A stretch of DNA of 14,617 nucleotides, taken from the NCBI GenBank assembly GCA_902795715.1, contig CADBME010000320.1, positions 1-14,617 on the forward strand, read 5' to 3'. Source of the stretch: an uncultured Lachnospiraceae bacterium. GTDB taxonomy: Bacteria > Bacillota_A > Clostridia > Lachnospirales > Lachnospiraceae. The notes beneath the pieces are model-generated. The model did no database searches, was not told the DNA's origin, and worked only from the letters and a program-made list of their open reading frames with translations. Both the position numbers and the translations under genes were made by a program. Of the stretch, positions 7,659 through 13,796 are shown one piece after another. Position 1 is the stretch's first letter. Every line of letters starts with the position of its first letter.

Positions 7659-8230
7659 AAGAATTGATTCTCATTATTATCGGCTCAGCCATCGTCAATA
7701 ACGTCGTACTCAGCCAGTTCCTGGGCTTATGTCCCTTCCTCGGTGTATCTAAGAAAACGGAGACAGCAGCTGGTATGGGAGGTGCGGTCATCTTTGTTAT
7801 AACGATTGCAGCCTTTGTCACAGCCATTATCAATCAGTTCATCCTTGTACCTCTGAAACTGACCTACCTGCAGACTATTGTATTTATCCTGGTCATTGCA
7901 GCTCTGGTTCAGTTTGTGGAAATGTTTTTGAAGAAATCCATCCCGTCACTATACGAATCACTGGGTGTCTTTCTTCCCCTGATTACGACCAACTGTGCTG
8001 TTTTGGGTGTCGCCCTAAATGCTGTACAGTATCAGTACGATATCCTTCAATCCACCATCTACGGGCTGGGAATTGCCGTGGGATTTACCATCGCCATTGT
8101 TATCCTTGCCGGTATCCGGGAAAAGATAGAATATAATGATATTCCGGAATCCTGGCAGGGTATGCCCATCGTCATGGTAACAGCCGGCCTCATGTCCATC
8201 GCCTTCTTTGGCTTTTCAGGAATCATCTGA
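7655..8230 (+). CDS. rnfA: Rnf complex subunit A
   Basis: The 191-residue membrane protein of the NqrE/RnfA family has about six helices and the normal length. It begins with the typical IIGSAIVNNVVLSQFLGLCPFLGVSKK; Cys26 and Cys114 (TTNCAVLGVAL) are the conserved residues that with RnfE hold the intramembrane iron-sulfur cluster. The start codon overlaps the rnfE stop in ATGA and is preceded by GGAGGTGG (7641-7648), an almost perfect anti-16S match, so strong coupled translation is expected. A 114-nt gap, unusually long for this operon, separates it from rnfB. Confidence 0.96.
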   Translation: MKELILIIIGSAIVNNVVLSQFLGLCPFLGVSKKTETAAGMGGAVIFVITIAAFVTAIINQFILVPLKLTYLQTIVFILVIAALVQFVEMFLKKSIPSLYESLGVFLPLITTNCAVLGVALNAVQYQYDILQSTIYGLGIAVGFTIAIVILAGIREKIEYNDIPESWQGMPIVMVTAGLMSIAFFGFSGII

Positions 8231-8344
8231 TAAAGGAGAAGAGGATCAGATCGGACATCGTTTGATTATTGCAAAATCAAAAAGCCGGGTGGGGGTCTGT
8301 GATCCCACACCTGACTGCCATACACATATAGGGAGGAAAAGGGT
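8231..8344 (+). other. 114-nt spacer between rnfA and rnfB
   Basis: The other rnf junctions overlap or are 12 nt or less, so this gap stands out. It holds AAAGGAGAAGAGG just after the rnfA stop, which looks like a ribosome site with no gene behind it. TGATT/AATCA could form a small hairpin near 8263-8279, and GTGGG/CCCAC another at about 8289-8309. The true rnfB ribosome site GGGAGG is at 8331-8336. I see no promoter or poly-T terminator. Confidence 0.35.
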
Positions 8345-9157
8345 ATGAGTGCAAGTGGTATAATTCTGGCAGCAGCAGTTGTCGGAGGAACCGGACTGGT
8401 AATATCCGTTCTTCTGGGAATTGCCTCTGAAAAATTCAAAGTGCCGGTGGATGAGAAAGAAATTGCTGTCAGGGAATGTCTGCCCGGCAACAATTGCGGC
8501 GGCTGCGGTTTCGCCGGATGTGACGCCCTGGCCAAAGCCATCGCAGGGGGCGAAGCCCCGGTAAACGCCTGTCCCGTAGGCGGAGCTCCGGTGGCTGAAC
8601 AAATCAGCGCCATCATGGGAGTGGAGGTCGACGATTCCCAGAAAATGGTGGCCTTTGTCAAATGCGCCGGGACATGTGAAAAAGCAAAAAACAAGAACAT
8701 CTACACCGGCAACGAAGACTGTGTATCTGCCATGAGCGTTCCGGGAGGCGGGCCCAAAGCCTGCGCCTACGGATGCATGGGCTTTGGCAGCTGTGTCAAG
8801 GTATGTGATTTCGGAGCCATCCGGGTTATAAACGGAATCGCACAGGTCGACGAAGAAAAATGTGTTGCCTGCGGAAAATGCGTAGCAACCTGTCCCAAAT
8901 CTCTGATCGAGCTGGTACCCTACCATCAGAAATATAAGGTTCAGTGCAGCTCAAAGGAATTCGGAAAACCGGTCAAGGCAGTATGCACGACCGGATGTAT
9001 CGGATGTAAAATGTGCGTACGACAATGTGAATTCGACGCCATCACTGTAGTAAACAACATCGCAAAAATTGACTATGAGAAATGTACAGGCTGCGGCGCA
9101 TGCGCAGCCAAATGTCCTTCAAAAATCATTGTCTTATGTGAAGAATCGGAGAAATAA
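8345..9157 (+). CDS. rnfB: Rnf complex subunit B (polyferredoxin)
   Basis: RnfB accepts electrons from reduced ferredoxin and feeds the complex. The 270-residue protein has an N-terminal membrane anchor (about 5-26) and a soluble part with 27 cysteines in total. In order: the RnfB-specific [4Fe-4S] motif Cys51/54/59/76 (NCGGCGFAGC), a middle block with Cys107, 111, 126, 140, 144, 150 and 154 (ACAYGCMGFGSCVKVC), and ferredoxin-type motifs Cys173/176/179/183, Cys218/221/224/228 and Cys247/250/253/257. This allows five or six clusters, as reported for clostridial RnfB and more than in the short proteobacterial form. GGGAGG lies 8 nt before the ATG. It ends the rnf operon; nrdR follows 6 nt later. 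Confidence 0.96.
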   Translation: MSASGIILAAAVVGGTGLVISVLLGIASEKFKVPVDEKEIAVRECLPGNNCGGCGFAGCDALAKAIAGGEAPVNACPVGGAPVAEQISAIMGVEVDDSQKMVAFVKCAGTCEKAKNKNIYTGNEDCVSAMSVPGGGPKACAYGCMGFGSCVKVCDFGAIRVINGIAQVDEEKCVACGKCVATCPKSLIELVPYHQKYKVQCSSKEFGKPVKAVCTTGCIGCKMCVRQCEFDAITVVNNIAKIDYEKCTGCGACAAKCPSKIIVLCEESEK

Positions 9158-9163
9158 AACATT

Positions 9164-9622
9164 ATGAAATGTCCTTTTTGCGGTCTTGACAATACCAGAG
9201 TCATTGACTCAAGACCGGCAGACGATAATGCATCGATTCGCCGAAGAAGACTTTGCGACGAATGCGGAAAAAGATTTACAACCTACGAACGCGTGGAAGT
9301 GGTCCCCCTGACGGTCATAAAAAAAGACCGGACCAGGGAACCCTATGACAGGCAAAAGATACTCTCAGGCATCATGAGAGCCTGCCATAAAAGACCCATA
9401 TCCATCGAGATGATCGAAGAAACCGTCAACCAGATCGAAAACGAACTTTACAATCTCGAATACAAAGAGATCGAAAGCGACACCATCGGTGAGATCGTCA
9501 TGGATCACCTTAAAAACCTCGAGCAGGTTGCCTACGTAAGATTTGCATCGGTCTATCGGGAATTTAAAGACGTTAACACATTTATGAGCGAATTAAAAAA
9601 GATGCTGGATTCATCGGATTGA
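9164..9622 (+). CDS. nrdR: Transcriptional repressor NrdR
   Basis: NrdR represses ribonucleotide reductase genes in response to ATP/dATP levels. The 152-residue length is standard. It starts with the zinc ribbon MKCPFCG (Cys3, Cys6) ... LCDECGKRF (Cys31, Cys34), with DSRPADDNASIRRRR between them, followed by the ATP-cone domain (about residues 49-139, VIKKDRTREPYDRQKIL onward). The start lies 6 nt after the rnfB stop and a GGAGA overlaps the rnfB end, so it is probably cotranscribed with rnf. No ribonucleotide reductase gene or clear NrdR box is in the window, so the regulator is unlinked from its expected targets. The REP-like palindrome begins 5 nt after its stop. Confidence 0.96.
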   Translation: MKCPFCGLDNTRVIDSRPADDNASIRRRRLCDECGKRFTTYERVEVVPLTVIKKDRTREPYDRQKILSGIMRACHKRPISIEMIEETVNQIENELYNLEYKEIESDTIGEIVMDHLKNLEQVAYVRFASVYREFKDVNTFMSELKKMLDSSD

Positions 9623-9627
9623 TTTCG

Positions 9628-9713
9628 GTGGGACAGTGGGGACGTATCATATTGTCCCACTTTGTTAAAAACGAAACAATGTGGGACAATATGATACGTC
9701 CCCACTGTCCCAC
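9628..9713 (+). repeat. REP-doublet (BIME-like) palindrome with perfect 33-bp arms
   Basis: The arms 9628-9660 and 9681-9713 are perfect reverse complements. After one T-T mismatch the stem continues for 5 bp (9662-9666 with 9675-9679) to an 8-nt loop, so the whole 86 nt can fold as one hairpin. Each arm is also a hairpin on its own: GTGGGACA at one end pairs with TGTCCCAC at the other around a 17-nt loop. Two inverted palindromes with a spacer is the layout of BIMEs moved by REP-associated tyrosine (Y1) transposases, and GTGGGGACG-type sequence is familiar from such repeats in Clostridia. No transposase is encoded here. There is no T-run, but the hairpin could stop or protect transcripts of nrdR and the next gene. 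Confidence 0.75.
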
Positions 9714-9745
9714 TAAGACGAGTAGAAAGGCAGGCAAATATAATC

Positions 9746-10480
9746 ATGTTAAAGAAATTATGCATTGTATTTCTGGTATTAGTTATGATAGTCACTGTTT
9801 CAGCATGCGGGTCATCAGGACAGCCTTCGGATGATGGACAATCCGGAGAAAGTGGGAACACAGAAGCAATGTCCGGCGGCTGGGAGCTTTTTGCTAATGA
9901 ATCGAACGTATTACCTGATGATGTCCAGGCAGCCTTTGATAAAGCTAAGGAAACCTTCACGGGAAGCGAATTAAAGCCTGTTGCTTTTCTTGCAAGCCAG
10001 GTTGTGGCGGGGACCAATTATATGATTCTGTGCCAGGCAACCACCACAACAGAGACTCCGTCTACATCTTATCAGATGGTGGTCGTATATGCCGAGCTTG
10101 AACGAACTGCCGAGATCACACAGATAAAAGACTTTGATCTTCTGGCATATACACAAGGAGAGGGATCTGAGATTAATACGGAGAAAGTTGCCGGCGGCTG
10201 GGAAGTTGCGGAAGACAAAGGCTCTGTTGTGATTCCTCAGGAAGCAAAAGACGCTTTTGATAAGGCGACGGAAAAGCTTGATGGAAATGAACTTGAAGCG
10301 ATGGCCTTACTCGGAACACAGGTAGTTGCCGGCACCAACTATGCCTTCCTTTGCTTCAGTACACTTCAAACAGAAGAAACGATCAAAGGGATACAGGTCG
10401 TTACAGTCTATGAAGATCTGAAGGGCAATGCCGAGGTAAGCAATATCTGTGCGGTGGACCCGGCAGACTATAACCAGTGA
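9746..10480 (+). CDS. Lipoprotein with two tandem cystatin-like domains
   Basis: The 244-residue protein has a lipoprotein signal peptide (MLKKLCIVFLVLVMIVTVSAC, lipidated Cys21) and a Ser/Gly/Asp-rich linker to about residue 42. Two homologous domains follow, at about 44-132 and 150-237. Each has GGWE, an amphipathic helix (AAFDKAKETF; DAFDKATEKL), QVVAGTNY (85-92; 192-199) with a Cys four residues after it, and VVxVYxxLxxxAEV. QVVAGTNY is identical to the papain-binding first hairpin loop of human stefin A, and the preceding Gly-Gly sits about 41 residues upstream, as in stefins. I infer a surface-anchored, double-headed cystatin-like protein that may inhibit papain-family cysteine peptidases. 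The function is not demonstrated, and the loop could persist in a non-inhibitory relative. The ribosome site is weak (AGGCAGG). Two terminators follow; the only promoter-like sequence lies inside the palindrome (TATGAT, 9690-9695). Confidence 0.75.
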   Translation: MLKKLCIVFLVLVMIVTVSACGSSGQPSDDGQSGESGNTEAMSGGWELFANESNVLPDDVQAAFDKAKETFTGSELKPVAFLASQVVAGTNYMILCQATTTTETPSTSYQMVVVYAELERTAEITQIKDFDLLAYTQGEGSEINTEKVAGGWEVAEDKGSVVIPQEAKDAFDKATEKLDGNELEAMALLGTQVVAGTNYAFLCFSTLQTEETIKGIQVVTVYEDLKGNAEVSNICAVDPADYNQ

Positions 10481-10506
10481 TTTTAAAAGACAATATGTTT
10501 TCAGGG

Positions 10507-10550
10507 GCTTCCCGCTATGGACTGTGCGAATCATAGGGGGAAGCTTTTTT
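10507..10550 (+). terminator. Intrinsic terminator 1 after the cystatin-like gene
   Basis: GCTTCCCGCTATG (10507-10519) pairs with CATAGGGGGAAGC (10532-10544), 12 of 13 positions, around a 12-nt loop. Six T residues follow. This is a strong intrinsic terminator 26 nt after the stop codon. Confidence 0.9.
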
Positions 10551-10567
10551 GTTACATAAACAAAGGG

Positions 10568-10601
10568 CTGGAGGGAGATGAAATCTCCTTCCGGTTTTTT
10601 T
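10568..10601 (+). terminator. Intrinsic terminator 2, in tandem
   Basis: CTGGAGGGAGAT (10568-10579) pairs with ATCTCCTTCCGG (10583-10594) over 12 bp with two G-U pairs and a 3-nt loop, followed by seven T residues. It lies 18 nt after the first terminator, so almost no readthrough into comM is expected. Confidence 0.88.
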
Positions 10602-10676
10602 GCTGCTTTTCCACTAATTATTAGCTGCAAAATAATAGGAATAAATATAAAATAATACAATAATAGCAAATATAGG

Positions 10677-10706
10677 TTGACATTATTTAACATTAATGGT
10701 AATTAT
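10677..10706 (+). promoter_or_regulatory. Probable promoter of the comM-dprA unit
   Basis: A perfect TTGACA (10677-10682) is followed after 18 nt by AATTAT (10701-10706, 4 of 6), inside TAATTATATAT. The 50 nt upstream is almost pure A/T and could act as an UP element. It lies after both terminators and about 55 nt before the comM start. The -10 position is uncertain by a few bases. Confidence 0.6.
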
Positions 10707-10760
10707 ATATCAGAAAAGATCTTTTGGATGGGAAAATGATCGTTGAGAGGGGGGACATCT

Positions 10761-12275
10761 ATGGTTACGGAAGTAATGAGCGGCATGGTGATTGGTGTGG
10801 AAGGGCAGCTTGTGAAAGTACAGACGGATGTCAGTGACGGTCTGCCGGTTTTTACCATGATCGGTTATCTGTCCAATGAAGTGAAAGAAGCTAAAGACAG
10901 GGTGCGTACTGCGCTGAAGAATTGTGGATATTCAATCCCTCCCCAAAGGATCTCCGTAAACCTGGCTCCGGGAGATACGCGCAAGTACGGAACCTGGTTC
11001 GATCTTGCAATCGCAGTATCGGTCCTCCTCTCTCTGGGATATATGGACCCCACAGCAGCAGAAGGCTTTCTTTTTCTCGGAGAATTATCTCTTGATGGCC
11101 GCCTGTCCCCCCTTTCCGGTGTCCTGCCTATTGTCATGGAAGCCTGTGAGCGTGGATACCGTTATTTTATCGTTCCTCTGGAAAATGCAGCAGAAGCAGC
11201 CCTGATCGAAGGCACGGTCGTTTACGGATTCTCAGGTCTGGAAGAGGTTTGTGACTTTCTTCTTGGGGCGGATGTGGAAGCCGTAGAGGGATATCAGCCG
11301 GATCCCGGGAAAAAAGAAGAAAAAAACCCGGTTGATTTTGCGGATATCCATGGTCAGACCACCGCAAAAAGAGCTCTCGAGATTGCAGCAGCCGGCTTTC
11401 ACAATGTCTTTCTGACCGGACCACCGGGTATGGGAAAGTCCATGCTGGCATCCGCCATGCCGGGGATCATGCCGGAAATGACCATGCAGGAGAGGATAGA
11501 GACCACCATGATCCACAGCGTCAAAGGTCTCTTAAAGGAGGGGTTCAGCCTGATTGAACAGCGCCCTTTCCGGGCACCTTCCCTTGGGATTACCATGGCA
11601 GGTATGTTCGGAGGAGGAAATAATCCGACTCCGGGTGAGGTTTCCCTGGCCCATCATGGGGTACTCTTCCTCGATGAATTCGTAGAGCATCCAAGGAGCA
11701 TTACGGAAAATCTAAGAACTGTACTGGAAAATCATTCCATTAATCTGGTCCGTCAGGAAAGATCCATCACCTTTCCTGCGGATTTCCTTTTAATCGCTGC
11801 ATCAAATCCATGTCCCTGTGGCTTCTATCCGGACCGAAATCGATGCCATTGTATGGAATATCAGATCCGCAATTATCAGGGCCGGCTCAGCGGGCCCATA
11901 CTTGATCGTATGGATCTTTTTGTTCGCTGTGATGAGGTTCCCTACGCCTTATTGGTAAAGGAGGAAAAAGAGGAGTCTTCTATGTCTGTTCAGAAAAGAG
12001 TGGAGACGGCCAGAGCCATGCAGAAAGACAGGCAGAATTCAGATACCAGCTATTATAATGGCCGTATGTCATCTGCGGATACAGGTAAATACTGCGCTTT
12101 AACCCAGACTTGCCAGAGGATGATGGAGGAAGCCTTTGACCGTCTGCATCTTACGGGAAGGTCTTATTACAAGCTCCTGAAAACCGCGCGGACCATAGCG
12201 GATCTTGAGGAATCCTCCATAATCAGGGAAGAGCATCTGATCGAGGCCATAAGATACAGACAGGTTCCTGTCTAG
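10761..12275 (+). CDS. comM: ComM/YifB-type Mg-chelatase-like AAA+ ATPase
   Basis: The protein has 504 residues from ATG 10761, chosen because GAGAGGGGGG (10745-10754) lies 6 nt upstream and the protein then starts VTEVMSGMVIGVEGQLV like its family. An in-frame TTG at 10743 lies within this ribosome site. In order: an N-terminal Lon-like ChlI domain (to about 165), the AAA+ core with Walker A GPPGMGKS (220-227) and Walker B VLFLDE (301-306), the CPCG...RCHC cluster (Cys351, 353, 362, 364), the arginine-bearing LDRMD (381-385), and a C-terminal helical domain. ComM is a hexameric helicase that promotes branch migration during natural transformation in proteobacteria; the Firmicute role is less clear. 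The usual PFRxPHHT motif reads PFRAPSLGIT (269-278) here. dprA follows 68 nt later. Confidence 0.92.
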   Translation: MVTEVMSGMVIGVEGQLVKVQTDVSDGLPVFTMIGYLSNEVKEAKDRVRTALKNCGYSIPPQRISVNLAPGDTRKYGTWFDLAIAVSVLLSLGYMDPTAAEGFLFLGELSLDGRLSPLSGVLPIVMEACERGYRYFIVPLENAAEAALIEGTVVYGFSGLEEVCDFLLGADVEAVEGYQPDPGKKEEKNPVDFADIHGQTTAKRALEIAAAGFHNVFLTGPPGMGKSMLASAMPGIMPEMTMQERIETTMIHSVKGLLKEGFSLIEQRPFRAPSLGITMAGMFGGGNNPTPGEVSLAHHGVLFLDEFVEHPRSITENLRTVLENHSINLVRQERSITFPADFLLIAASNPCPCGFYPDRNRCHCMEYQIRNYQGRLSGPILDRMDLFVRCDEVPYALLVKEEKEESSMSVQKRVETARAMQKDRQNSDTSYYNGRMSSADTGKYCALTQTCQRMMEEAFDRLHLTGRSYYKLLKTARTIADLEESSIIREEHLIEAIRYRQVPV

Positions 12276-12343
12276 GATGGATAAATAATTGATTAAGACG
12301 GATTATAAGTATAAGCAGAAAATATAGTAAGAAGGTTTATAAT

Positions 12344-13612
12344 ATGAAGGAAAAGGCCTGGATACTCCAGGAAAAAAGGTTCACGGTGGGAGGAAAAGTA
12401 TCCTGCTGGTCAGTCCGCAGTCTTCTTTGGTATTGGTTTGTCAATATAGAAGGGATTGGGATCGCAGTCTGCTGGAAATTGCTGGATTATTTTTCAGATG
12501 TATTTGCTATATGGGAGGCTGACAGCAAAGAATTGAAGGAATTGCTGACTCCGGGCCAGATCCGGTCTTTGGACAAGTCGAAGATGTTTTTTGACCCGGA
12601 TGCCTCCATTCGCCGTCTCATGGAGTCGGAGATTCGCTTTATCCACTGGGATATGGAAGAATATCCGGAAAAGCTCCGGCATATATTTCAACCACCTCTG
12701 GGTCTTTATGTCCGTGGGAAACTGCCGGATCCGGATCGACCGTCTCTGGCTATGGTCGGATCCAGAAGGGCTACAAATTACGGAAAAAGTCTGGCAAGGG
12801 ATATAGCCTGTCAGTTGGCCGGAGCCGGGGTGCAGATTATCAGCGGTCTGGCATCCGGGATCGACGCGGAGAGCCATCGGGGAGCCCTGCTGGGTGGGGG
12901 ATATACCCTGGGAGTCCTGGGTGGAGGTATTGATACGATTTATCCCAAAGGAAATTTTAACCTCTATTATGAGATGTATGCCTGCGGAGGGGTAGTGTCC
13001 GAATACAATATAGGCATACCCAATATCAGTGGATTGTTTCCCATGAGAAACAGGATTATCAGCGGTTTGTCCGATGCTGTTCTGGTCGTGGAAGCGGGAA
13101 AGAAGAGTGGATCCCTTATAACTGCAGACCAGGGTTTGGAACAGGGGAGGGAAATCTTTGCCCTGCCTGGCCGGGTGACGGATTCTATGAGCAGCGGATG
13201 CAACGACCTTATTGCCCAGGGGGCAATCCCGGTTACCGGACCCCAGGTTCTTTTGGATTATTTCCATATAAAAAGGGAAGAAAGGCTGAGAGAAGAAAAC
13301 AGAACATCAGTCGACAAGAAGAAAGAAGCAGCCAAAGGAAAAGCAATCAAAAAGGAAGCAGGCAAAGGGGAAGCAGTCAAAGGAGAAACAGCCAATAGGG
13401 AAGCAGGCAGAGGGGAAGATGATTTAAGTGATGAGATGAGAAATGTCTTTGACAGGATTGATGTGATTCAGGGGATTTCTTTTGATTCATTATATTCAGA
13501 ATGTGGAATTGATAAAAAAAAGCTGGAATTAATCCTCTACCAACTGGAGTGCAAAGAATTAATTTTTCAGCCTGTACAGGGACTTTTTCAGAGACGGACG
13601 GTAATTATTTGA
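12344..13612 (+). CDS. dprA: DNA-processing protein DprA (Smf)
   Basis: DprA binds incoming single-stranded DNA and loads RecA. In order: an N-terminal SAM-like region after a 24-residue extension (SLLWYWFVNIEGIGI), the Rossmann-like DprA fold (about 105-305) with VGSRRATNYG (138-147), SGLASGIDAESHRGAL (167-182), GGGIDTIYP (193-201), FPMRNRIISGLSDAVLVVEA (232-251), SGSLITA (255-261) and ALPGRV (273-278), then a charged repeat linker (325-359) and a C-terminal winged helix (about 362-422). At 422 residues it is longer than the common 290-380, owing to the linker and N-terminus. GAAGG lies 8 nt before the ATG. The spacer after comM has TATAAG copies but no convincing -35, so cotranscription with comM is likely. 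Synteny comM-dprA-topA is common in Firmicutes. Confidence 0.95.
   Translation: MKEKAWILQEKRFTVGGKVSCWSVRSLLWYWFVNIEGIGIAVCWKLLDYFSDVFAIWEADSKELKELLTPGQIRSLDKSKMFFDPDASIRRLMESEIRFIHWDMEEYPEKLRHIFQPPLGLYVRGKLPDPDRPSLAMVGSRRATNYGKSLARDIACQLAGAGVQIISGLASGIDAESHRGALLGGGYTLGVLGGGIDTIYPKGNFNLYYEMYACGGVVSEYNIGIPNISGLFPMRNRIISGLSDAVLVVEAGKKSGSLITADQGLEQGREIFALPGRVTDSMSSGCNDLIAQGAIPVTGPQVLLDYFHIKREERLREENRTSVDKKKEAAKGKAIKKEAGKGEAVKGETANREAGRGEDDLSDEMRNVFDRIDVIQGISFDSLYSECGIDKKKLELILYQLECKELIFQPVQGLFQRRTVII
13316..13420 (+). repeat. 15-bp minisatellite (seven units) in the dprA linker
   Basis: Seven in-frame 15-bp units with consensus near GNCAAAGGGGAAGCA encode a 5-residue repeat of the form xKxEA (examples IKKEA, GKGEA, VKGET, ANREA). 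The units are diverged but stay in register. They lie between the Rossmann core and the winged helix, giving a lysine/glutamate-rich, probably helical or disordered linker. The reading frame is intact throughout. Confidence 0.85.
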
Positions 13613-13622
13613 TTTTTTCTAC

Positions 13623-13651
13623 TTGCATACCGCAAAAAAATAGTGTATTAT
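13623..13651 (+). promoter_or_regulatory. Probable sigma-A promoter of topA
   Basis: TTGCAT (13623-13628), a 17-nt spacer and TATTAT (13646-13651, 5 of 6) would start transcription near 13658, leaving a leader of about 140 nt. It lies just after the dprA stop. I see no intrinsic terminator between dprA and this promoter. Confidence 0.6.
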
Positions 13652-13666
13652 GAGAATCGTTTTCAG

Positions 13667-13717
13667 GATTTTATAATAATTTTGATTTTTCAGCAGGAAA
13701 GCAAAAGTTATAAAATC
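13667..13717 (+). promoter_or_regulatory. Long hairpin in the topA leader
   Basis: GATTTTATAA (13667-13676) and TTATAAAATC (13708-13717) are perfect complements. Inside, TTTTG (13680-13684) pairs with CAAAA (13702-13706) and TTTC (13688-13691) with GAAA (13697-13700), around an AGCAG loop. No T-run follows, so it is not a terminator. Further 3', TGCGG and CCGCA could pair. The leader may control topA expression or message stability; it matches no riboswitch I recognise. Confidence 0.4.
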
Positions 13718-13796
13718 ATTGCGGAATGAGGCTTTCATGGCTTTTCGTTACCGCACACAGCAAAGAAATAAAGAACCTAGTGAGGGTTAAAAATCT

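Noticed and set aside
8246..8926. Minus-strand open frame of 226 codons opposite rnfB
   Set aside because: It is antisense to a certain gene, low in recognisable motifs, and open because of rnfB codon composition.
9619..9834. Open frame of 71 codons across the palindrome
   Set aside because: It consists mostly of the inverted repeat and then runs out of frame through the lipoprotein signal sequence. It has no ribosome site or family resemblance.
10743..10760. TTG start for comM
   Set aside because: It lies within the ribosome binding site of the ATG at 10761 and would add residues LRGGTS not seen in the family.
12494..13267. Minus-strand open frame of 257 codons opposite dprA
   Set aside because: It is antisense to a clear DprA core, with no family signature and no ribosome site.
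13316..13420. CRISPR-like array
   Set aside because: The units are contiguous 15-mers without spacers inside an intact reading frame.
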